A stretch of DNA of 64,000 bases. Origin: Ottelia alismoides. Taxonomy: Eukaryota > Streptophyta > Magnoliopsida > Alismatales > Hydrocharitaceae. The notes under the pieces are model-generated. The model saw nothing but the letters and a program-made list of their open reading frames with translations. It was not told where the DNA came from and searched no databases. Positions within the stretch are counted from its first letter, which is position 1; every line of letters starts with the position of its first letter. Positions 24,066 to 36,900 of this stretch are shown in pieces. A program made the translations under genes and the position numbers. Location: NCBI GenBank assembly GCA_037367405.1, contig JAZKJV010002611.1, forward strand, positions 1,116,001 through 1,180,000, given 5' to 3'.

Positions 24066-24540
24066 TGATGAATCCGTGATTCATCACACTAAAAGTTGAA
24101 AATAGAGCTTCATTCATGAGTAATTAGATTTATTTCTCCTTTTATTTTGTACTATTCTCATTCATACATTTAGAATTAATATATGTATTTTAGCATGCAT
24201 ATTTTCATTAAATAAGAAGCCAAATTCCCTTGTAAATATCACATGTATATTCACCATATTCCTCCTTATTTTTATATATTTTTCACTCACTCAGAATTGA
24301 ATAAAATCAACTTTATAGTGTACATATTGCTAACATTAATAAATAAAAAATATCATAAAAATACCAACATGTAAAATTGACCAATAAAACTCTAACCCTA
24401 GTTTGAGACTAAGATCTTTAAAACGTGAATATCTCTCTCATACCGTCTCCTATGTTCCCCTACTCACTTTTGATTTAATATAAGTTCAGTTACCATCAAA
24501 ACAAGACCAAATTCAAAAGAATCGGAGTTCTATGTGACAA
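24066..24540 (+). repeat. Start of the 3' LTR of the old plus-strand element
   Basis: It begins with the hairpin TGATGAATC-CGT-GATTCATCA immediately after the polypurine tract. AT-rich U3-like DNA follows up to ATCGGAGTTC, where the truncated Tekay-like element begins. The rest of this LTR probably resumes at 29510. From 24092 on it is also part of the tandem duplication, and the same U3 piece recurs at 31560-32009. Confidence 0.5.
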
Positions 24541-24545
24541 TTGAG

Positions 24546-26367
24546 ATGGCGGCTGCAGTCTTTGCATTAAAGATATGGCGTCACTATTTGTATAGGGTGA
24601 CAATTGAGATCTTCACAGACCACAAGAGCCTCAAGTACATTTTTGATCAGAAGGAGCTGAATATGAGGCAAAGGTGGTGGTGGAACTGCTAAAAGATTAT
24701 GATTGTGCCATCTCCTACCATCATGGTAAGGGGAATGTGGTAACAAACGCCTTGAGTAGAAGACAATGCATTGAGGATTCGATAGCCTAGATGCAGACTT
24801 GGGATGTGCTCACTACACTTAGTGAATGACATCCATTTGAGGGCACATCCGATGCAGTGATAGTGCCAGCCAAGTATTGCAGCTTGTGAAACAGGATCGT
24901 TCAAGGGTAACATACAGATCAGAGGATCCAAGACTTATACCACAGATGCTTGAAGGATGAACTCAACGGATTTCAAGTCTTCGAATCCATCGTATGGAAG
25001 GGGGACCGTGTCCGTGTCCCAGATGACGAGGAACTGAGGAAAGAGATCTTGGATGAGGCACATAGCTCGAGACTTTCCATACATCCAGGTGGCACGTAGG
25101 GACCTCCTCCAACACTTTTGGTGGGAAGACATAAATAAGTACATAGCCAAACATGTTAGTAGATGTCTTACTTGTTAGATGGTGAAGGTAGAACACCATA
25201 TGCCTCCCGGTTTACTGAAGCCTCTTCCCATCCTGATGTGGAAATGGGAGAGCATCTCCATGGATTTTATCACATCATTGCCGCACACTCCTGGAGGGCT
25301 TGATGGGATATGGGTCATCGTTGACCGGTTTACCAAGTCAACCCATTTCATCCCGGTCAACATGACATATACACCATACAACTAGCCAAGTTATTTGTTC
25401 AACACATCATTCGGTTGCATGGGATACCGAAGGAAGTAGTGTCAGACAGAGATTCCCGTTTCGCATCACACTAATGGGGAGAGTTCATGAGAGCCTTGAG
25501 GACAAAGCTATATATGAGTTCAACCTACCATCCACAGACAGATTGGTAGTATGAAAGGAGCATTCATACCTTGGAGGATCTACTATGAGCATGCACGATT
25601 GAGTGGAAGGGATCTTGGAAGGATCACCTCCCACTAGTTGAGTTTACATATAACAATATCTACCATGCCAGTATAGGCATGGCACCATTTAAGGCATTGT
25701 ACGGGAGGCGGTGCACCACGCCTTTGTGTTGGCAGTAGGTGCGTGACAACACCATGTTCACCCCGCAGATCATTGGAGAGACCTCCAGAGTAGCGGAAAT
25801 TGCTAGGAGGAAATTGTTGATGTGCGTCAGCGTAGAGACCTCGAGTTTCAGGTATGTTGTCGTGAATTCGTTTCTTAATGGGAAATTTTTAGTCAATTCT
25901 GTGTGACTAAGCATTTCTCATGATCACAGGTCGAGGACTTCATGTTCTTAAGTGTGTCCCCAATGAGAGGCGTACAACGTTTCGAAGCAAAGGGCAAGCT
26001 AGCACTGCGTTTTGTGGGGTTATTCAAGATTTTGGCCAGTGTTGGGAAAGTAGCCTACAGGATGGCCCTTCCCCCACACCTAGAGGGCATCCGTGACTAG
26101 TTCCACATGCCGAATCTCAGAAATTACATCTGAGATCCTCAACACGAGGTCAACTACGAGGAGTTGATGGTGGAGCCAAACCTCTCCTTTCAAGAAGAGC
26201 CGGGGCAAATATTAGATCACGCGGTTAAGAAGCTGAGGTAAAAGAAGATACCATTAGTTAAAATCCTATGGAGAAGTCAAGATGTCGAGGAGGCAGCGTG
26301 GGAACCTGAGGAGGATATGAGGGAGAAATACCCTCAATTATTCACAGGTATGGAATTCAAACCGTAG
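24546..26367 (+). pseudogene. pol: Tekay-like chromovirus pol 3' part, copy A
   Basis: It is truncated at its 5' end inside RNase H. Reading through breaks, it holds RNase H ([22 protein letters not shown]), an integrase zinc region (HVSRCLTC), the integrase core ([13 protein letters not shown] and SDRDSRF) and a C-terminal chromodomain-like end (ILWRSQDVEEAAWEPEEDM) before the stop at 26365-26367. A missing G near 24677 shifts RNase H out of frame, a break absent from copy B. Many in-frame TAG/TGA codons stand where related proteins have Gln or Trp. The order RH-IN-chromodomain identifies a chromovirus; Tekay is my best guess from the sequence and long LTR. Confidence 0.85.
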
Positions 26368-26488
26368 TCAAGATTCCTTTGAGATTTTTATGGGTTTCTC
26401 TTTCTTTGAGATCTTTATGGGGTTCGGGTGTTGAAACCAACCATGATCATCTTAAGTCTCGGGGACGAATCTTCCTTTGAGATTTTTA

Positions 26489-29400
26489 TGATTTGAAACC
26501 CCAAAACCCGAATGAGGACTTAACTGCAAAATCCAGTTGGATCTGGGATTAATTGCAAATATTATTTTTTCCGGTATCTAATAAAGTCCATTGCGTAGAG
26601 CTCGTCGATAGCTTTCCAACGAGTCGAAGAACATAAAAATCTGACTGCGGAAGCCCGAGTTATGGCCATTTTAGCGAGGAGGGGGACAAGTCACATTCGG
26701 ATCCGAACCCGGATCCGAATCCGGGTCGGACCTACATACCCAGCCCTCCCCCTTCATGAAATTTCACCCAAAATGCCCAAACACTTCTTCCTTTCGACCT
26801 CCAGCCCCTTCCCCTTCCCTCTCCTTCAACAAGGGTCGTCGAAGCACCTCGGATCAACGACCCGAAGCTGCACTCGTGTAGAGAAGGTACGATTTCTCCA
26901 CCTCCTTGCTGCGGATTCCACACATTTTCCATAATATATCCCAACGTCATTAGAGCCCTAGACATGCTTGTGCTATAGACTTTTGGATGGATGTTGTGGT
27001 CTCTTGCACATAGAGTCGTCGTCTTGTTTGTTCTACTGATCATAATCGAAAAGGGTGCATCTTAGCACATTAAAAAACTGCTTCTTTACACCCCATGTAT
27101 CCTCTTGGGTTCGGGATGTACCTATAGCTATCTTTAGATTGAAATTCTTATGCATACTTATTCTCTGAGAATATCAGACTATTTCTGATATTCGATTTAT
27201 AGTTGTTTTTTTAGAAATGGTAATTTGTGGGGATTGAACCCTGGCCTTTGGATGAAAGGGACACTGCTCAACCATCGGGCCACTTTAAATGGCAGAATTA
27301 TCACAGATACATGAAATTAATAATGTCATGATTAATAATTTATAGCCTGGATTGGTCAGAATAGAATGGTTGCTAATTCTAAATGAGAAAAACTTTATCC
27401 CTAACCTCATATTTGAGCTATCATAAAAGATCAAATCTCTTTCTTAGCTATAGGTGTTTGATACAACAACATCGGTCTATTGCTTTAGCATACAAGTTAG
27501 AATGTTGCAAAATATGTTGGGATTCCAATGCAAGGGACAAACTTGGAAAGGACATGACATGAAAAGAAATGAGAAAAATATCCATAAGTTGAGAGATCCA
27601 ATTCCATGCTCTTTATTTTCACGTGTGCCTTATCTTAGATTGGATGGGTTAGGAAGTTTTTTTATCTAAATGCAACAGATGTTTCCCCCCTTCTGCAAAC
27701 ATCTATGTGGGTACCGTGCAAGTTTTATTTCACTACTGAAAGTGATACAGCAATTGGATGCTCATAAGATGGTTACAATATGCCAAACCAACCACAATGC
27801 CTCGTCATATTTGTTGCTCAGACTGTTTATTGCATATTTTATACCGGTATAGACTTGTCATGAATTGTTGCTTATTTCACAAAACAAAAATCATTATATA
27901 GTTGAGATATTTGTGAATTACATCCACAGTATAACCTACCAGCTTCAATGTTGAAGGACGGATGGCTTCCTTTGAGTTGATCTACATTAGATGTATATAC
28001 CTCCACTTAATCTCTCTAGATTGATCAACATCAGATCTAGATACAGACTTCACAATTTCATTTTCAGCATGCTCTACTACATAAACGAATGGATCAACGC
28101 ATGTCTCTAATAACCAGTACAGATGATCCCACTAAGGAACCTTTTGAAAGAACCAAAGAAGATCAGGTTGATACAATCTTGATGTAAAGATGTAAATGTA
28201 ATATGATTCCAGAATCATTGGGTTGTGAACCACTAGGTACTCTTACAGATCTTGAATAGTTCCTTGTGATATCAAATGATTACTCCAAATATTAGGATCC
28301 TTTTTATAGGTCATCAGCATTGGATATATAAGCAGTGATTACCATTTTAGAGAAAGGAAATTTCACGGTATTCGGGTAGCGTAGTAGTTGCCGCCAAGGG
28401 AGGGGCATGCACCCTTGGGGCCTCCGCTAGAAGCCTAGATGATCGCGATCCCAACTGCTATTGTAGCTACGATAGTTAGGGGACATGTTGCTTGGCACAC
28501 CGAGGTGCTAGTCAGACGGTGTTGGCCTCGACACTTGTGTACTTTAGCCCGGTGCTCGAGTGCAAGCCAAGTAGTCATGATTGGTCGGCTAGTGCTTCTC
28601 TTGTCACTTAGAGTTAACACTCGTGTACAGGCCAATGTAGACCACATTAATCGGTGTTACGAGTGGGAGCGCTAAGAGGGGAGTTCTGGGAAATATGGTT
28701 AATGAAGTTGGGAATGGGATATCAGTCTCATGTGCATAAGGAGGATTGGGTTGTCACGATGATTCGTGAGTTGGCAACTAACTTGTGAACTGGAAGTACA
28801 ATTGTGAAGTGGATCTAAGTGGACGTGTTGGGAACTTAGTTAGGATGCATTGTACCCCACCGCATGCCTACGGAGGCACCCCAACCCTGAGGTGTTTTCT
28901 TTTACCTTAGAGTCATAGGGTGCGTCTCATCCAGACCAAGACCACAGACTATTCACGAAGCTTGGTTACTCATATCCAGATCAAATAATAATGATAATAA
29001 TAATAAGGATGTAATTCTCGTTAGACCAGTTAAACAATTGTTCTTTTGCATACATTTAAATTATATCCTGCTTGTTGTTGTATAGTTTTGTTTAATTCGT
29101 ATTGGGCGACTTTGCTCGTAACGTACCTACGTGTGGATCCGTAGGTCCTCAGCAGTGAGCTTCTTGGAGTCACCTTTTTGTGCGGCTTCACGACACTTTT
29201 GTGGTACAGTTGTGGGTAGTTTTACCATCTTTCTTTACTTGTAGCATTTTTGTTGAGAGACATGACATGTAATATGTATGTTGGGACACCTCTTTTAAGT
29301 ATGCTTACATGTATATTTTGTGAACATGGATGGATAGTGGAAGTGCAATGAACGGAATGTGAATATGAGCATGTTGAATGAGAAGCAATAGTTTTAAATT

Positions 29401-29509
29401 CCAATGTGTTGTGCCATTTCTCCTGCTTATGTGTATGTTAAGTATTCGAACGTGGAATGTGTGTGCATGGATTTGGTCTGTCGAGTACCTGGATCCTAGG
29501 GGCATCACA
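26489..29509 (+). repeat. 3' LTR of the Tekay-like element, copy A (about 3.0 kb)
   Basis: Upstream is the chromovirus-type motif CTCGGGGACGAATCTTC (26457-26473). The LTR seems to start at TGATTTGAAACCCCAAAACCC and to end at GGGGCATCACA; copy B ends GGGGTGTCACA, nearer the usual form. No TG/CA partner LTR exists because the element is 5'-truncated, so both ends are estimates. The repeated GGATCCGAA units at 26698-26726 explain the Arg-Ile-rich frame there. Confidence 0.6.
27226..27285 (-). ncRNA. tRNA-like SINE head inside the Tekay LTR, copy A
   Basis: The minus strand reads GTGGCCCGATGGTTGAGCAG (A-box region) and, about 25 bases on, GGTTCAATCC (B box, 27231-27240 on the plus strand), with TTCATCC in the anticodon-loop position. 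The A and B boxes are near consensus for RNA polymerase III. The acceptor stem does not pair well, so this is a tRNA-derived SINE relic, not a working tRNA gene. The same sequence lies in copy B at 34695-34752. Confidence 0.55.
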
Positions 29510-31150
29510 CCTCCTTCTTCTTTCCTTCTTCTTTTCCTCCCTTTGTTCTTCTTCTTCCCTCGATCAAGCTCCACCTTCGATCTTTGCATTTTGCCCCTTT
29601 ATCTTCATGGTCATCCACACGCACCACCTCCATCTCCTTCATTCGCCTTTGCCACCTCGAGCTTCACATTGCCATCGATCTCCGCCTCCACTACCTACTG
29701 ACTCCATTAGGTCTGCCCTTCCCAACCATCAGCTTGTCACCTTCGTATACGCCATCCATGAAGAAACCTTGAAGCATCTTTCTAGATCGAGTCGCGATCC
29801 ACATTCTCGTCATCGGCCATCTTCCATATGCCTCCGCCAGCCCACGAGCACCACTCTTGCTCTTCCTTTCGCCTTGACGCACCGCCTTGGTCGATAGCCC
29901 TGGCAGACGACTAGAGCCCTTGGTCCTCGTGCCACCTCGGACCGTACACCCTTCACCTTCATCCTCACCTCACATGCTAGGCACATGAGGGCGAGGTCAA
30001 TTTACAAGGATCTCCCCAAGGTCTCTACATATCATAGGGAGGACCCTCAACCAGAAGGCACATGCATCTCGCGTGCCCAGCTTGGAATTTGCAAGCACCC
30101 CCCCCCCCCAAATCTAATAATTGCAAAGGAGACCCACCAAACTGATGATGTTAGCAACACATGCACATGCACATGTTCCCTTATAAAAAATTCATAAAGG
30201 CCCCTTGTTTGTTTCGGTAATTGCATTTGCATCTTTTCTTTTATTTTAATTTATTCTGTACTGCATTTAGAACCATGTATTCTAGTTTTAATTAACCTTC
30301 ATTTATCATCATTTTATATTATAAAAATTGTACATTGTCTACTTATGCTTATCATTATGGATGCTTTATTGGATTTTTATGAGATATTATGGATTTAATA
30401 TAATTATTTTCATGGAAAATTGCATAATCTGCCCATTGCGTGTTCTAAATTGGTATTAAATTAATTATAGCTCCAAAAATTCTAAAAAATGCAAAGTCGG
30501 TAGATTTTAGTGTTTTCTACATTGTGCCTAAAAATTAGTACATTTGCATGTATATCGAGGTTGCAATAAATTAATTAATGAATAGAGTAATTAATTTTTA
30601 ATAGGTTGTAGATCAATTATTTTTTGGATTTATTAATTTCATGGATTCCTCAGACATAGACTTATTTAGGATACATAGACTTATTTAGGATAATTTTATT
30701 TTTGAAAAAAATAAATTGGTCTTCTATTTATTAAAAGTAACTCATGAAAAATCATCCTTCATGCATCATTAATTCATAATTAATTCATTTTGCACCAAAA
30801 AATTCAAAAAATATAGAGCATTAACTTCATCATTCTTCATATTTTTTTTATCAAGTTTTAGGATTTTGGATATCGTTTGATTGAAAATTGCATTTTATCC
30901 CTTAAAGTCACCTAAATTTGCATTACATTTATTAATTGCATACAAAATTTAAAAATGCCTCTGAAAACCTTGGTTCTAGATCGACTATCAATCAACCTAA
31001 GGAGATAGTTACCTCCTTGAGTTCGACCTTGGGCTTGTCCAAGTGAAATATCAATTAGATTGCTCGGTTTACTTGAAAAAATAATTTAAGTAGTTTTTGA
31101 TTAATCCTAAGCGCCTGAATACTACAATAATTTGACATTATTAAACATGG
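29510..31150 (+). repeat. Probable continuation of the plus-strand LTR, copy A
   Basis: After the Tekay LTR end comes a pyrimidine- and GC-rich block (29510-29990), then AT-rich DNA, then TTGAGTTCGACCTTGGGC near 31017, the reverse complement of the GTCGAACTCAGGGA motif that marks the R/U5 side of minus-strand LTRs here. That order fits a plus-strand long LTR. A run of 12 C at 30098-30109 is 6 C in copy B. A 19-base unit (CATAGACTTATTTAGGATA) is repeated at 30653-30691 only in copy A. The frame at 29457-29897 has no recognisable domain and is broken differently in copy B. Confidence 0.45.
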
Positions 31151-31199
31151 CAATTTTAGGGTTTTTCAAATCTCCAGGTCTGACTCTCGTGGATTTTGA

Positions 31200-31559
31200 A
31201 AGTTGCAAGTTGATGAACTGAAAATACACCTCTTAAATAATGATGAATTGTAGTATGGGAAGCAGAGATAACATTAACAAAAACCACAAAATTTGAATAT
31301 TGTAGAATATTTTTACTTGGTGAGTGTATCAAGGTCAAACACAGGGAATGATGATTTTTAGTTGCGTGGTTCTAAATTAATTTATTGCTATATTAATCTT
31401 TATATCAAAAAATAAAGTAAAAAAATAAAATAATTGCAATGCAATGCAAGAAAAATAAACAGAGGAAACAATGAAACAAGGGATATGTGATTATGTCTAC
31501 TTTCAATCCATAATTAAATCGATCAATTAGTCCTAAAAAAATCGTAGATCTAAAGAAAT
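31200..31559 (-). repeat. Start of a minus-strand long LTR, cut by the duplication junction
   Basis: It carries GGTCAAACACAGGGAATGATG near 31330, a variant of the GTCGAACTCAGGGA motif in the orientation of the minus-strand LTRs. The sequence stops matching its counterpart exactly at 31559/31560, where copy B begins. The intact continuation lies after 38987. Confidence 0.45.
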
Positions 31560-32015
31560 AAAGTTGAAAATAGAGCTTCATTCATGAGTAATTAGCTGCA
31601 TTTCTCCTTTTATTTTGTAATATTCTCATTCATACATTTAGAATTAATATATGTATTTTAGCATGCATATTTTCATTAAATAAGAAGCCAAATTCCCTTG
31701 TAAATATCACATGTATATTCACCATATTCCTCCTTATTTTTATCTATTTTTCACTAACTCAGAATTGAATAAAATCAACTTTATAATGTACATATTGCTA
31801 ACAATAATAAATAAAAAAATATCATAAAAATACCAACATGTAAAATTGACCAATAAAACTCTAACCCTAGTTTGAGATTAAGATCTTTAAAACGTGAATA
31901 TATCTCTCATACCGTCTCCTATGTTCCCCTACTCACTTTTGATTTAATGTAAGTTCAGTTACCATCAAAACAAGACCAAATTCAAAAGAATCGGAGTTCG
32001 TATGTCACAGTTGAG

Positions 32016-33836
32016 ATGGCGGCTGCAGTCTTTGCATTAAAGATATGGCATCGCTATTTGTATAGGGTGACAATTGAGATCTTCACAGACCACAAGAGCC
32101 TCAAGTACATTTTTGATCAGAAGGAGCTGAATATGAGGCAAAGGTGGTGGGTGGAACTGCTAAAAGATTATGATTGTGCCATCTCCTACCATCATGGTAA
32201 GGGGAATATGGTAACAGACGCCTTGAGTAGAAGACAATGCATTGAGGGTTTGATAGCCTAGTTGCAAACTTGGGATGTGCTCACTGCACTCAGTGAGTGA
32301 CATCCATTTGAGGGAACATCCGATGCAATGATAGTGCCAGCCAAGTATTGCAGCTTGTGAAATAGGATCGTTCAAGGGCAACATACAGATCAGAGGATCC
32401 AAGACTTATACCACAGATGCTTGAATGATACACTCAACGGATTTCAAGTCTTCGAATCCATCGTATGGAAGGGGGACCGTGTCCGTGTCCCAAATGACGG
32501 GGAACTGAGGAAAGAGATCTTGGATGAGGCACATAGCTCGAGACTTTCCGTACATCTAGGTGGCACTAGGGACCTCTGCCAACACTTTTGGTGGGAAAAC
32601 ATGAAGAAGTACATAGCCAAACATGTTAGTAGATGTCTTACTTGTTAGATGGTGAAGGCAGAACACCATATGCCTCCTGGTTTACTGAAGCCTCTTCCCA
32701 TCCCGGTGTGGAAATGGGAGAGCATCTCCATGGATTTTATCACATCATTGCCGCACACTCCTGGAGGGCTTGATAGAATATGGGTCATCGTTGACCGACT
32801 GACCAAGTCAGCCCATTTCATCTCGGTCAACATGACATATACACCATACAACTAGCCAAGTTATTTGTTCAACACATCATTCGGTTGCATGGGATACCCA
32901 AGGAAGTAGTGTCAGACAGAGATTCCCGTTTCGCATCACACTAATGGGGAGAGTTCATGAGAGCCTTGAGGACAAAGCTATATATGCGTTCAGCCTACCA
33001 TCCACAGACAAACTGGCAGTATGAAAGGAGCATTCATACCTTGGAGGATCTACTACGAGCATGCACGATTGAGTGGAAGGGATCTTGGAAGGATCACCTC
33101 CCACTAGTTGAGTTTACATATAACAATATCTACCATGCCAGTATAGGCATGGCACCATTTGAGGCATTGTACAGGAGGCGGTGCACCACGCCTTTGTGTT
33201 GGCAGTAGGTGCGTGACAACACCATGTTCACCCTGCAGATCATTGGAGAGACCTCCAGAGTAGCGGAAATTGCTAGGAGGAAATTGTTGATGCACATCAG
33301 CGTAGAGACCTCGAGTTTCAGGTATGTTGTCGTGCATTCGTTCCCTAATGGGCAATTTTTAGTCAATCCTGTGTGACTAAGTGTTTCTCATGATCACAGG
33401 TCGAGGACTTCATGTTCTTATGTGTGTCCCCAATGAGAGGCGTACAACGTTCGGAGCAAAGGGCAAGCTAGCACCGCATTTTGTGGGGCCATTCAAGATT
33501 TTTGCCCATGTTGGGAAAGTAGCCTACAAGATGACCCTTCCCCCACACCTAGAGGGCATCCGTGACTAGTTGCACATGCCGAATCTCAGAAATTACATCC
33601 GAGATCCTCAACACGTGGTCAACTACGAGGAGTTGATGGTGGAGCTAAACCTCTCCTGTCAAGGAGAGCCGGTGCAAATATTAGATCACGCGGTTAAGAA
33701 GCCGAGGCAAAAGAAGATACCATTAGTTAAAATCCTATGGAGAAGTCAAGATGTCGAGGAAGCAGCGTGGGAACCTGAGGCAGATATGAGGGAGAAATAC
33801 CCTCAATTATTCACAGATATGGAATTCAAACCATAG
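32016..33836 (+). pseudogene. pol: Tekay-like chromovirus pol 3' part, copy B
   Basis: The domain order matches copy A. RNase H is open at 32016-32261 ([17 protein letters not shown]). The integrase zinc region follows at 32421-32648 (CQHFWWENMKKY, HVSRCLTC, then TAG where Gln is expected). The integrase core is at 32649-33208 with [24 protein letters not shown], and VSDRDSRF across a stop. The C-terminal region is at 33381-33836, with an SH3-like part and the chromodomain-like LVKILWRSQDVEEAAWEPE. At least six stops or frame changes separate these pieces, so no integrase could be made. Confidence 0.87.
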
Positions 33837-33957
33837 TCAAGATTCCTTTGAGATTTTTATGGGTTTCTCTTTCTTTGAGATCTTTATGGGGTTCGGGTGT
33901 TGAAACCAACCAGGATCATCTTAAGTCTCGGGGACGAATCTTCCTTTGAGATTTTTA

Positions 33958-36900
33958 TGATTTGAAACCCCAAAACTCGAACGAGGACTTAACTACAAAA
34001 TCCAGCTGGATCTGGGATTAGTTGCAAATATTCTTTTTTCTAGTATCTAATAAGGTCTATTGCGTAGAGCTCGTCGATAGCTTCCCAACGAGTCCAAGAA
34101 CGTAAAAATCTGACTACGGGAGCCCGAGTTATGGCCGTTTTAGCATGGAGGGGGACAAGTCACATTCGGATCCGAACCCGGATCCGAATCCGGGTCGGAC
34201 CTACATACCCATCCCTCCCCCTTCGTGAAATTTCACCCAAAACGCCCAAACACTTCTTCCTTTCGACATCCAGCCCCTTCCCCTTCCCTCTCCTTCACCA
34301 AGGGTCGTCGAAGCACCTCGGATCAACGACCCGAAGCTGCACTCGTGTAGAGAAGGTACGATGTCTCCACCTCCTTGCCGCGGATTCCACACATTTTCCA
34401 TAATATATCCCAACGTCATTAGAGCCCTAGACATGCTTGTGCTATAGACTTTTGGATGGATGTTGTGGTCTCTTGCACATAGAGTCGTCGTCTTGTTTGT
34501 TCTACTGATCATAATCGAAAAGGGTGTATCTTAGCACATTAAAAAACTGCTTCTTTACACCCAATGTATCCTCTTGGGTTCGGTATGTACCTATAGCTAT
34601 CTTTAGATTGAAATTCATATGCATACTTATTCTCTGAGAATATCAGACTATTTCTGATATTCGATTTATAGTTGTTTTTTTAGAAATGGTAATTTGTGGG
34701 GATTGAACCCTGGCCTTTGGATGAAAGGGACACTGCTCAACCATCGGGCCACTTTAAATGGCAGAATTATCACAGATACATGAAATTAATAATGTCATGA
34801 TTCATAATTTATAGCCTGGATTGGTCACAATAGAATGGTTGCTAATTCTAAATGAGCAAAACTTAATCCCTAACCTCATATTTGAGCTATAATAAAAGAT
34901 CAAATCTCTTTCTTAGCTATAGGTGTTTGCTACAACAACATCGGTCTATTGCTTTAGCATACAAGTTAGAATGTTGCAAAATATGTTGGGATTCCAATGC
35001 AAGGGACAAACTTGGAAAGGACATGACATGAAAAGAAATGAGAAAAATATCCATAAGTTGAGAGATCCAATTCCATGCTCTTTATTTTCACGTGTGCCTT
35101 ATCTTAGATTGGATGGGTTAGGAAGTTTTTTTATCTAAATGCAACAGATGTTTCCCCCCTTCTGCCAACATCTATGTGGGTACCGTGCAAATTTTATTTC
35201 ACTACTGAATTGATACAGCAATTGGATGCTCATAAGATGGTTACAATATGCCAAACCAACCACAATGCCTCGTCATATTTGTTGCTCAGACTGTTCATTG
35301 CATATTTTATACCGGTATAGACTTGTCATGAATTGTTGCTTATTTCACAAAACAAAAATCGTTATAGTTGAGATATTTGTGAATTGCATCCACAGTATAA
35401 CCTACCAGCTTCAATGTTGAAGGACGGATGGCTTCCTTTGAGTTGATCTACATTAGATGTATATACATCCACTTAATCTCTCTAGATTGATCAACATCAG
35501 ATCTAGATACACACTTCACAATTTCATTTTCAGCATGTTCTACTACATAAACGAATGGATCAACGCATGTCTCTAATAACCAGTACACATGATCCCACTA
35601 AGGAGCCTTTTGAAAGAACCAAATAAGATCAGGTTGATACAATCTTGATGCAAAGATGTAAATGTAATATGATTCCAGAATCATTGGGTTGTGAACCACT
35701 AGGTACTCTTACGGATCCTGAGTAGTTCCTTGTGATATTAAATGATTACTCCAAATATTAGGATCCTTTTTATAGGTCATCAGCATTGGATATATAAGCA
35801 GTGATTACCATTTTAGAGAAAGGAAATTTCAAGGTGTTCGGGTAGCGTAGTAGTTGCCGCCAAGGGAGGGGCATGCACCCTTGGGCCCTCCGGTAGAAGC
35901 CTAGATGACCGTGATCCCAACTGCTATTGTAGCTGCGATGGTTAGGGGACATGTTGCTTGGCACACCGAGGTGCTAGTCTGATGGTGTTGGCCCTGACAC
36001 TTGTGTACTTTAGCCCGGTGCTCGAGTGCAGGCCAAGTAGTCATGATTGGTCGGCTAGTGCTTCTCTTGTCACTTAGAGTTAATACTCGTGTACAGGCCA
36101 ATGTAGGCCACATTGGTCGGTGTTCCGAGTGGGAGCGCTAAGAGGGGAGTTCTGGGAAATGTGGTTAATGAAGTTGGGAATGGGATATCAGTCTCATGTG
36201 CATAAGGAGAATTGGGTTGTCACGATGATTCGTGAGTTGGCAACTAACTTGTAAACTGGAAGTACAATTGTGAAGTGGATCTAAGTGGACGTGTTGGGAA
36301 CTAATACATTGTACCCCACCGCATGCCTACGGAGGCACCTCAACCCTGAGGTGTTTTCTTTTACCTTAGAGTCATAGGGTGCGTCTCATCCAGACCACGA
36401 CCACAAACTATCCACGAAGCTTGGTTACTTATATCTAAATCAAATAATAATGATAATAATAATAAGGATGTAATTCTCGTGAGACCTGTTAAACAGTTGT
36501 TCTTTTGCACACATTTAAATTATATCCTGCTTGTTGTTGTATAGTTTTGTTTAATTCGTATTGAGCAACTTTGCTCGTAACGTACCTACGTGTGGATCCA
36601 TAGGTCCTCAGCAGTGAGCTTCTTGGAGTCACCTTTTTGTGCAGCTTCACGACACTTTTGTGGTACAGTTGTTGGTAGTTTTACCATCTTTCTTTACTTG
36701 TAGCATTTTTGTTGAGAGACATGACATGTAATATGTATGTTGGGATACCTCTTTTAAGTATGCTTACATGTATATTTTGTGAACATGGATGGATAGTGGA
36801 AGTGCAATGAATGGAATGTAAATATGAGCATGTTGAATGAGAAGCAATAGTTTTAAATTCCAATGTGTTGTGCCATTTCTCCTGCTTATGTGTATGTTAA

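Larger units (their letters stand above)
24092..31559 (+). repeat. Tandem segmental duplication, copy A (about 7.47 kb)
   Basis: The segment from AAAGTTGAAAATAGAGC to AGAAAT recurs in the same order and direction at 31560-38987. Matching landmarks keep an offset near 7,470 bases: the RNase H start (24546 and 32016), the Tekay LTR start (26489 and 33958) and its end (29509 and 36968). The copies differ by scattered substitutions and small indels. The junctions show only a few shared A bases. Confidence 0.92.

Noticed and set aside
26662..26934. Frame with a repeated Arg-Ile run (copy at 34131-34403)
   Set aside because: It is produced by GGATCCGAA repeats inside an LTR; its retention reflects recent duplication, not coding constraint.
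27226..27285. A working tRNA gene
   Set aside because: The boxes are good, but no acceptor stem closes the molecule and no terminator T run follows in a suitable place.
29457..29897. 146-codon frame in pyrimidine-rich DNA (copy at 36916-37353)
   Set aside because: No domain; it is Ser/Pro/His-rich low complexity in LTR-like DNA.
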